From: Apostichopus japonicus
Taxonomy: Eukaryota > Echinodermata > Holothuroidea > Aspidochirotida > Stichopodidae
DNA length: 64,000 nucleotides
NCBI RefSeq assembly: GCF_037975245.1
Contig: NC_092564.1
Location: 27,012,984-27,076,983, forward strand
Direction: 5' to 3'
Under the pieces are notes generated by a model, which worked only from the letters and a program-made list of their open reading frames with translations, made no database searches and had not been told where the DNA came from. The position numbers and the translations under genes are program-made. How positions within the stretch are numbered: position 1 is the stretch's first letter; each line of letters starts with the position of its first letter. Positions 39,662-51,600 of the stretch are shown piece by piece.

Positions 39662-42600
39662 AAAGGTTTAGTTTACCATAACAGCCAAGTTCTTGTTAAC
39701 AACAGTTGACAAAACATGTAGTTTACATTCGCCCATTCGCCCACGACATCACGACATCAACAATATACTTTAATAAAACTGTTTTTACAAAAGGGAAACT
39801 GTTCGAACATAAAGTAAATCCAAAGTATTGCCAAGGTCAATACTATATAGCAACCTGTGATGTTTGCTCCCGCATAATCTATCAAACAATATATACGTGT
39901 ATATGTGTTTAGTTGTTTAGTCGTATAGACGTCACATGTATGTCATGGTAACCATTACACAATAACAAGTCTACGCTATATCATGAGACTTCATCGTTCT
40001 TCTTTCATATTTCAGCAGTCCCATCTAACTCAGATGAAAAACAGGAAGTGAATAAAGAGGTGACAAATTATCAAACAATAGAAGTAGATGGGCACAGCAA
40101 AATAGACGAGGAATCACCAGCTGGTAAGCAAACAATGAGTTTCCTCGTGGAATCCTTAAAATCATTATGTTAAAACCTTTTATCATTATGTACGTTACAA
40201 AGGATTCTTTATGCACCCAAGAACGATCAATTTTGTTAACTTTATAAAGGTTAACAAGTTGCACTATAAATTTATTATGATGCTACGGTAATATGAAGTC
40301 ACATACGTAAGAAACGAATTGCCCGTGACTTTATATATCGTGACAGCAGTTTTAAGTACTTTCAATAGGTATAACATTTAGATTAAAATATGGTATATTT
40401 AGAGAGCTAGTTCCTGCCATTTTCTCTAGATTTCTAGAGTGGATAAGGACTTTGTAATTACTCTAACATCACTGTAAAGCTCACAATCAATCTTGCTAAA
40501 AGGTTGCCGAAAAGAACGAAATCATATTACGATATTCCGTAATGAAAGATAATTTCTTAAATGCCGTAGGGAGTGCACGAACACAAGACGTATAAGGTAC
40601 ACTGCAGCAGAGATACACGACGTGTTGTTATAAAGCATAGGTTTTCTGCACATCGCGCTATATATAGAGATACTTGCTGTATCGGACCACGCCATGCGCA
40701 ATTATTAATGATATTCTCCGGGATCTACTGAAGATGAACATTGTTAGCACGCCGTATACATTATAGACTATTGAATTGTGTGATAGAGTTAACCTTTTAT
40801 TTCCGTTGTTGTGATCTTCTGTAAAGGTAACCCAAAATATCAAAGTATCACAATTACATTGAAAGGAATAGGAGGGTACAGGCAATGGTGTTAAAGTGGT
40901 CAATTATTACCAACCCAATAAAACTTAGAGGGGACCCTGAAGGCTATATGGTTATTTCATAACAACCGCCTTAAGCCTATAAGGACTTTCTTGTATCCAT
41001 TTTTGTAACTTTTATACACATCCGTCATTATATTATGACATAAGTAGTAAAGTATTAAAAGAGTAAAAGGATAATTAAAGGTCCATCTAAATGGCATTCG
41101 ATAAAATTAATAACATTATTATTAACGCTGAAAGGTCAACTTATCAGAGCTATTTACCCTACCGTGATACACCACAAATATAATTTGCTTCTATACAACC
41201 TCACAGTAACCTATGCAAACGATACCCAATATTGTGATCGATAATCCTTTCCAGTCACTCCTCCTTCACCGTAGGACTACTCTGCAAATGAACACAGATA
41301 TCATTTGTATTTGCATTATATACTTTGAAATAGAATATAAGCTGCAAATTAACACGAAAATAACACAAAAAAACCATCAACATCGTAAGGTTTTCATATC
41401 TTTTGATTATTCGCCGTAGAGAAGATAATTAGTTCAAATAAGGTATTCACAATCGATACGATTTATTTATTTAAAAAAAATGAAATTTTATGATTACATC
41501 TCATGCATGGTAATACAGCTACAGTTACCTAAACCCTTAACGATAAAAGTTTTTTCCTTGTTCAATTAGATCCCAAATGTGACTCTTTTAGCAAGCTTTA
41601 ATTTAAAGGCAGCTAATGGTCTGTTATTGGATGTTGTAGATTATATTACCTCGTCGAGGAAGTAAGTACAAGTGTCAAGAGGATCTCGTATTGTGACATC
41701 AAGAACGTACTTTTAAATCAGGTCAATAACCAGCATTGAAGATATTTGTATTAGTTCTTAAAATTCAGCTTTCTGCAGCTGATCGAAAATGTTCACAAAA
41801 CTAAGTGAGAATTAATGACAAAAATATGGTAATTGATAATGTAAGGACACCTAACTCTAAGGTATTGTCATCAAATTGACGGCAGTTATTGGCTAATTCT
41901 AATGGATCTGCTAGATTCTAAATGTTACTTCCCTTCAGTTGTTCATGATGTAACATGACGTATACAAAACAAGTATATCCTCATTTCGATTTAAAGTTAA
42001 ATTTGCTGCATATCGTTAAATATGTACAAAACAAACATCAAGAAACTGACCACATGTTCACGTTGAAAAGAACTAAAAGCAACTCGGAATATTTTAATAT
42101 TTGATTTGCATTAGTCAGAATTCGTTTGGGATTCGATACAACAAAATAATTGTTAATAAAGAGTGGTTTTCGGTAGTCATGATACCAGGACCGAAGTGCG
42201 TAATAAGGTATGATCACATAAATTATTCATTTGGTATGAAAACAAGCTTTCGTTATTGTAATATTCATCGATTGCAAACATTATGTAAATATCCAAACTT
42301 GTAAAAAAAGGGATCGATGAACACAAAAGAAACGAAAGGGTTCTCTGAAAAATGATCTGGTTGGGATAGAAAGGGGATGAGAGGAAAGGAAATACGATGT
42401 TTCTTATACAGAGTTAAATCCACCATCTTAAACTTGAATATGCACCGTTGATGGCAGGTGTCTTGGTACGTGATAAACGCCATCTTTCGCAACTTCAAAG
42501 AGTTTACAGAAACAACATGGTCGTGCGTAGGTGGAATATATATTCGATCTGACGGCAAGAGGTGTGAAAGTTGTAAAGAGGCCCAAATCGTACAGGATGA

Positions 42601-45600
42601 AATCTAGGCACGTTTCAATACTTCAGATCAGAATATTATTGTCTAGTATCTGCACACAGTATTACGGCCCCCGCTTCCTTCCCTCCCCCGTCTCGCTAAC
42701 CATCCTTCACACGTATCTTCCCACGTCCACATTAAACTTAGCGTGTTTATAAATATATATGTTGGCGATAGTTTCCCTATATTGTAATAAATATATAAGA
42801 TGGTGTTTCATGTTGTGGGCGTTAGTGTCATTACGTTTCTAAAGAATATTACATTAGGTTGGGGTCTCCGACTATTCTTTGAACTGTTGTTGATATTGGC
42901 GCTATATAAATGTTTTCTGATTCGATTGATTCACGGGTCTGCTTCCTGGAGTCTTCTCTTAGTAATCGATAAGTGGGCCGATTTGATCAAATGACTTACA
43001 GTACTATAGAATCCGAGTTGACTTATTGCAGATATTGTGCATACAGCGACATTGATAGCGTAACGTCATGCCTGCAAAACACGTTTACTGTGCTAAGTGT
43101 CATATATATATAGGTAATAATAAGTTTGTTCATATATAAGGTGTGCGTGTTAACCATTGTACTAGTTATCAAATTTTTATTTGTTTTTATCTTGTTTTCT
43201 TATCTCTGTTTACTTTAACTTAAATATATTACCTCGCGAACTGGGTATATAAGGCGATGCATTTGTGCCCCATCTTCCTGAGTTGTACACAGTAACATTA
43301 ATGTAAAATAAAAACATATTGTAAGATGTTGCTTAGCGGTATATTACTACCTCATTATTCAACAGAGGAAGAGAACGTGCTCACTGAAGAAGAAGCTCAA
43401 GAACTTCTCCTAGAGTTGAGTAATCCTGCCGAGGTGGCGCAGTTCATAGTTGCTTCAGATGATGCAAGGGGTTTCTTGCAGGCTCTTAGATTACTTACTG
43501 ACCAAGATTACGTAAGGATTTATACAGTCATATTTTTTCAACAACAAGCTTGATTCCGCTTGAACTAGTCACATTGTTTAGTGCAGATCGAATATACATT
43601 CAGTATTGTTCAGTCACAAACTTCTGATTATGTAAGGGTGTGTAGCACAACGTGTGCGTTAGCTGTATGGTAATTTATTCACTAAACATAATAATTCTTG
43701 TGATTTTAATATGTTTGTTCTTGTAGATATCTTTATTGTTAGCGAAAATTGAAATTGTGTAGTTTGTTTTTGGAATACCACTCACTCCATTCAAGGATTC
43801 ATGTCGTTGTCAATATATGATATCACTTATTTCCCCATATATTACTGTGACGTCATCGTCATCACATGGACATATTTCTGCTTTAAAGTCAAAGAACAAT
43901 GGCCGTAAGAAGCTTTAAAAGGATGAAGTCAGGAACTGACACCGGCAAACAAAACCAAACATGCACTAGACATGTGAAGAGAAACTTAGGATGTAATAGC
44001 AAACGTCCCCGCAACAAGTATTCATCTCCCCCTCCCCCACCCCCACCGCCAAAATGGTCATGCCACTGTATTAACATAGTCCACGTGTATTCCAGTGTTC
44101 ACTCTAAACCATCAGTTCTCTATACTGTTTATCGTTACTGTAGATATCCCTCAAGGTGGCTTACTATCTGAGAGACAGAGTGATGGAAGAGCTCCGTAGA
44201 ATGCTGATGATTCAAGAGATGGAACTCTCCAGAACGCTCCTCAATAATTACCAACCCACTGATTTCACACAGGACCAACTTCCGGTAACTACCACAAGAA
44301 AATTTATCATTTTCATGTCACACGATTTGGCGATGACGCTCATGCTAAAGTTAATCATTCCATTCAATATAAAATGTTAATGAAATTTTTCATAAGCGAC
44401 CTCGTTTTCGGGATATATATTTCTGGTTTGAATCTGTTTGTTTGAACAGGGTGCTGGCTTTGTGAACCTAAAGAGCGGTGACCTATTTCAAACAAAATCG
44501 TTTTTTTAAGACTCTTATGCGGACTTTAGAGGCATTTTGATGCATTGTTTGGTTTAATTTAATTTCAAATTAATAATCAAATTAATTACACAGACAAGAT
44601 TTTAGCACCAATATCATATTTATTAATGTGTATAACCCTTATGTACCACGTTATTGTTTTTATAATGGGCTCGGTAGCTAATTACCATGCACAGACAAAC
44701 TTACAAAAACAATTGGTTGAAGCGACCCAACATCAGGTCAAAGAAGAAAAGGGAAATTCACTAGTTATGATATGGTCTGTTTGAATCCCACCGATGCCAC
44801 CACTTACACTATACGAATCCAGTCAATCAGTGATCTTGGTGAATCACAGCTAGTTTTCTATAAACTGCTACATTGCACATTCGAGCTGAAACATGAATGC
44901 TTTGTAGAGAACTAACACAGAAATAAAAAATTCTTTATACTATGCATGGACAGTATGGCTAAGAAGCAATCGCAATGAATGTAATCTGAACTTATACGAG
45001 AATAATATAGGCTATATGATGATAACAACAGCCAAGGTTGGAATCTACGTGCCATGTGAACAAAAGACCGGATTAAACTATAGTCCGGAATAAAATGTAA
45101 ATGATATACGATTGGCCACATACACACAATTGCAATCATCCAAAGTACGTGTCATAATTATTATTTAAAGTCTATATTATTATTGATCCTCATTGTATGT
45201 GCTTTATCTTGTTGTACAGCAAGATGCACCGCCAGCGCCTTACTATGAATTCAACCCATTCCTCCAAGAGGAAGCAGATTATCCCCAGCAGGAACCTTAC
45301 GATGTATATGAAGAATCACTTAGACAAGGTACTACTTACGCATGCTCAGTGCAATGATTGTTTGTTAAGCGATTGGAAAATTCTATGACATGATTTGAAG
45401 CTGATATTATCATCGATTAGTATTATACCGGTTGCTTCACGTAATGAAATATTTTCGATTTGAAGCAAACGAATCGTTACCATTTCAATCTCTTCTGCGT
45501 CAATGTCCTTGTATACACTATAAAGTCTTAAATTAAAATGCAACAGGATTTTCTTTCTCACATTTATCTTTGGTGCATTACCAAAATAGAACAATGAGTG

Positions 45601-48600
45601 TTACATTATATCGGTGCCTAGTGTGTAGTTAACATGAACTGTTGCTTTTATACTTACTAAACTGTAAAAATTCAATACTTTTTATACCCAAATACCACGT
45701 TTCCGTTGCTTAAAACAATTGTTTTCCCGTTTGCTATTAAATGTGTAACGTCTATTTATTGTATTCAGTTGAAACAGGGAGTTGTTATGGAAACTCCCTG
45801 GTTGAAATAACCTATACATCTAGTTCGATAATCATCTAACTTGCAAATTAAATGTAGAAATATCGAAGAATATATTTGACGGCATTATAGAGATGTTATA
45901 CATTTTCATCAATACAGAAAACTCAAGGGCATTGGCAGAAATAGCAGAGGCAGTAGCACAAAAGATCGCAAATGGAGATTTGACACCTGAGAACGGTGTC
46001 AAAATTATGAGTGAGTATTACTGATGTAAAATCTCATTCCATTTTACCCACCTACCCTGCAAACTACGCACTGAAAGAGTTAGATCATATGATGTAGATT
46101 TCTATTTGTTGACCTAATTATGTGTATAGTCGGTGCATGACATATACGTGTATCTAATAAGGGTTTTCTCTCAAATCCAGTTCGGGTAAGTAAAAGACTT
46201 AGAAGGGACGTGCGCTGCTATTGGTACCGTATTTGTTGATCTTTTTCTCTCTTTTAGACTATTTATTGTAACCAGCCTACTTACGTTCATATTTTCCTTG
46301 TTCATGTTTTATATTTTTATATTTCATATTGTATCGCACTGTGCTTTCGTACCTTTGTTTTGTTATTTTCATCGGCTGTTTCACGCTGGTCACTATAAAG
46401 GTCTAAGTAGACTTAACGTTGAAGCCTATATTCAATGTTAGCTCTTTTGTTCGTTCATCTCTGTGTGCATGTTCTGTGCATTGTTATACCTGATTCATGG
46501 ATCCCGTCGTCATTATTAAACCTGACCATCCATGTAACGTTGTGTTTTATAGTGTAATACACAAACCACGCGGATTCGTTGAAAGCGTGTGCATTTCATA
46601 CACAAAATGAGTTGGCTTCACTACATGTATGAATAATCAGTACAACGATGGGAACTAATGACCTTGCACCCCCCCCCCCACACACACACACATACATACT
46701 CCCTATAGTCCATCAGGTTAGAATCCCTAACATGCAACTGTCGCAGCCTATTTATTCTATATTATAGTTAGCGCCATGCTTGGTTTACCGCAGCAACCGA
46801 AAAGCTCACTAGCAGCGAGGACATCACAGCCTAGTACAATTTTGATGCAAATTGCTTTCACACAAAACTATGGTTCTAGTTAAAAAATAAATTTAACCAC
46901 GACTATTGCTTTTGCTGTTTTAATTTGTTATCATATTTCCGTGACTAACTCGAATAAGATAATGACACCAAGTTAAACCTGAAAACGGCTTTGCGCGCAA
47001 TCACTCCATTTACGTAATGTACGGTACCGTTTGATGTATGAAATACAACGCTTAACATATATATTAAGTCAGTTCTCTTTATGTACACAAAATTGATGAA
47101 TTGTTGATATGGAGTAATTGTTCTTTCTTGACTTTTCCAGACACAGTTGCAAGTCTTTTGCCGGACAGTTACTGGGAGAAAGCATTGGAACTATTCGCAG
47201 ACGACAACTCATATCCACTCAACTACGACGGACCAGGTTCAGACTACAGCGAAGGATCACTTGGAAGTGACGTCATCGAAGTTATTGACGATGAAGATGA
47301 CGAGGAGTTGTCGGAGAGCTCTTCGGAACTTGAGAATGAGCTTAAAGATAAGAACCTGAGACAAGAAAACACACTGGAAAACCAACTAATGCAAAAGGCA
47401 CATATAAAAGAAAACCAAGCAATGGAAACAGAAGGTACGATTTATAGTATAACGTGCATGACGCATATGACACAGTAAAACCTGGGTTGGATACAAAAAC
47501 ATGTTTTTAGTCAGACTATTCGTCTTTTTTGTGTGACTATACAGTACTACTTGTGTTCCTTCCCACGAGGCAAATTCAGTAGTTCAAATTTCATTAACAA
47601 AAACAGCACGTTTTGTTCTCTATGCAGCACTTATATAACTTTTTGCAACTATATAGCGCATATTTCATGTTATAAAACAAATTTTTAATCTGTTGGGACA
47701 CTTCAAATGGCAAAATAGTTCGCTCAACAAGGCTTCATTATGTTTCTTCTCTTGTAAGATATCCCTTCAATCTTCAATCCGAATCGTCGACCTGTTTGTT
47801 ATTCTTTCAAATATGTTCACGGAGTTAATTGCCGAGATTAATTTATATATGGAGAACGTATATACACCTACGCAAACAACCCCACGTAGTTAACTATTAT
47901 TAAACCACGCCTAAAATATTCACAAACTGTGCTAGAAGAAATCTGAGTGAGTGAGAACGAAAGAGATTTTCTCGCAGTAAAAACCGAATCGTTTGATATA
48001 CACTACTCCATACGGATTCTGTTTGGATATACAGGTTTCGTCTTAGTAACACCAAATTTAACACAATACTTCTACAAATCATATCTTTGGTGAGATATTA
48101 ATCACAAAGACATATTGGCAATATTAATTCGAATTTTGCAATTTATGGGTTTGCATATCTAATCAGTCAAAGTCAGATAATGAAATTGTCAGCTTCTCTC
48201 TGACTGCTGGATGATTCTTAATTAAATTATTGCAAAGTATATACTTAAGTATATACGCTTCGGGGAGAACTTCAAGAATGTGTCAGACCGAAGTGCAATA
48301 AGTTTTCAATAAGATTATATACGACATCATATCGATCTCTCTTACTATTCTACAACATTAAATATTCAACGCTGTCAGTTTCTTAACAATGAGTCCGTTT
48401 TTCGTAAGACGTTTGCTACATACCTACGTCCGTACGAAGGGGAGTTCCTGTCGTAATAATGTAGCTAGTGCATGTGTTATGAATAAATTGTAAAAAAAAT
48501 GTGATATCGAAATTAACGATGATTCTCTTATATATCGATCATACCAAGGAGCTTGAAATCTTTACGCAGCACTGAATAGCAAAAAGTTCAACAGGCAAAG

Positions 48601-51600
48601 ATTCGTATACTTTATAAATCTTCCATTAATATCTTTTTAAACTATCTCAAATTTCTTTCGCTGAGAGCATTCCATTTAATGACGGCCGTAGGCTAAACTA
48701 TTACTTTGAGACCAGACAGTCATTTTACTCCGCAAAAATACATGATGCTGAAGACTATCTGCTGTAGCTAACATTTATCTTATGTAACTTTCAGTTGATG
48801 CTGAGGATTGCATCATTCCCCTTAGGGTTAGCGTAGAATGCTATATAACTTCATTACAATATGTAAAAGACAGACTAAGAAGGGAAAATACGCGCATGCA
48901 CTTTTTAACGTTAGATGTAGACACAAGTCGTGCTCATCTTAAGCCCTGTCTTACGCTGATGGGTCATCTACGAAGGACGCCACAAGTCTCTTAATGTAGA
49001 CGCTCCTTACAATAATAAACTGAACATTAGAATAGGCTTGCGTGAGATCTGGCTGGTTACATGTATTGTAAGATAGTTTCTTCGATTACGTGCACTATAT
49101 AGTGTTGATCTTATAATGTTACCAAAATTATGCCATTGTGTTAATTCAATCAAATTTAAATAAATGAATTTATTCCGTTCGTTGTATCATACTCACGTTA
49201 CAATTCGTGTTAGTGAACGATGGTTACTGTAGTTTGTACAGGGAGTTGTCATTTCACACAACAGTAACACGGAACAGTCACGTAGTGTATAAACAATGCG
49301 CAGGTTACACGAAGATGACATATGAAGTATGTTTTACTGAAGCAAGAAATTATTCAAATTGAGAAGTGAACCGCTATACCGTCACTATATTATAACAGCT
49401 CCCGGAGCAACCCTCAAGAGAATTTAACTATAGCGATTCATCTTGACAAACTATATGTTCCAATCATTCTATACAGTCATCAGGCAGTTTCGTCTCTCAT
49501 TTACGATGTGTTGCACATCAATAAACGAGACACGCCATGGACGCCTCGATGACTGGGGACCTATTACTTGTTTTCTGAACTGTTCAACAAACATGGACGT
49601 GCTATTGAGTCAAATATTATTTTGTAACTTTATTTATCTATGATTAGACGCAGAAAAGACGATTGAAGAAGAGTTAACAGACGAAGATTATCAAGCTTTC
49701 TTTGACTGGTTGGAAAAAGGTAAATTCACATCGGTTTGCATAAATATAAGTTGGGAAATGATTGCGTAGGTGGACTAATTCGCTTCAGTAACAACCACAT
49801 CTTAAGCGTGGGTGCACCCATCTTATCTTTTGCTCATTCCTATAAAATTAAAGGATATATTTATACTTAAGAGGCCCCTGAAGTGTTGGATAATTTAAAG
49901 CAGAAGAGATAATACTGGAGGGTCTTTTATTTCGGTGAGGTTTTTTGAGAGTGTTCATGTGAGTATGGGAACGTTGAGGTGCCATCGAAATATTTACAAA
50001 AACAATTCAAGAAATGTGTGCTTATTTCTGAGCTTTTCAATGACATAATCGAGGAACAAATCAGTCAGAGTGTATATATAAAACGTATGCAAAGAATTTG
50101 TTAAGTGTAAATACTTTATCCGAGTTGTGCAGCAAGTGGAGGGAATAGTTAATTGCTGTCAAAGCGTTAATATAGGTATATGTTATAGTAATTTTCACCA
50201 AAATAATGACGTGATTAAACAATAGTTTAACAATTAAAGTCAGTGGCGGCGGAACCGGGGGGGCTTGGGGGGGCTCAGCCCCCCCAATGAAAAAGATGAG
50301 GGGGCAAATGCATGATAAACCCCCCCAATATTTACCAAAGGCTCCGAAACGTGCATCTGCCCATTTTTTAATGCATACTTGTCGATCTGTCCGATGCACA
50401 CGTATACTATATAGGTGTAATAATTAAATATGATAATTGATTGTCTGTATCACGCCTCATCGAATATTAGTGCTTTAAATAAGAGGGTAATAAGCTAAAC
50501 GCTACACTCATCAACATTTGCGTTTACACTACGAGTACACGCAAGGCGTGGAACATGGCTTTATGTTTAAACGCAATCAATTATTAAACGAACAAAAACA
50601 CAATATTAGCATTTCACCTGTACATGCATGCATTCATGACATGATGACAGTGCTAGGTCATAGAAATTTGTTGGCAACTGCACATGGTTTTGGAATTACC
50701 CATTTGTTGACATTAAGAAATGCTTTCTGTTTTTCTTATGACATTTATTTAATTCAGGGGCGTCGGAGCCGGTACGGGCAGGTCCGGCGAACGCCGGACC
50801 AATATTCACGACGCAAAAAAAAAAAAAGTAGGACTAAAAAATGGAAAAAAACCTCGGAGGTATATGTTTCAATAATTTTCAATAATGATGACGGCAAGTA
50901 GGCTAAATGTGACTACTCTGGCATGGCAGGGGTCTTGTTTTCAAGCTCGGGAAGTGCCATTTCCTGCAATCTGGGTGGCATATAATTCAAAATTTTCTCC
51001 ATTTTCCATGGTGGCGCGTAGCGTAGTTTGACCTACCAAACGTCCCTCCGATAATTATGATAGTTGGCCACACACTGAACCGCCGTACCAATCAAAAATA
51101 GCTTCCGACGCCCTTGTAATTATTGCATTTTATTGCAAGTAGTAATTTACTTCACTAAAAAACGTCTTTGCGAGTACACGTCGAGTAATAGCTACTCTCT
51201 TAAAACACCATCGAATATACAAATTACAATGTTTTTACAGCTTTTTACGTGCAATCTGAGAAATTGCAGGCTTGAGACCCATTTTTAGGGCTAGGTATTC
51301 GCAGCATAAAACACTCGGGAAGTGCCGTTTCCGGCCATCTGGGGGGTTTGAAAAGCCCAAAAGTTTCTTGTACGCTCCGCGCCAACCGATGGTGGCGCTC
51401 CGCTTAGATAGTCTCCACATATTAGCCCCCCCAATAATTTTTCCGTTCCGCCGCGCCTGATTAAAGTTATCAATTTATGGAGTAACTATGGAAGTCATAA
51501 TGTCGCTGCAAAGTGACAAAATGAGTACCTATCTAAATTCATTATTAATAAATTTAATGCTTTGCATCAACTTGATGGATTCATTGCCTAGCTTAAAGTA

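Larger units (their letters stand above)
35175..43365 (+). other. Introns 2-4 of the secretogranin-III-like gene
   Basis: Apart from exons 3 and 4 and the (AT)n at 39606, this stretch is AT-rich intronic DNA. Frames such as those at 35549-35863 and 42531-42752 have no recognisable features. Confidence 0.6.
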
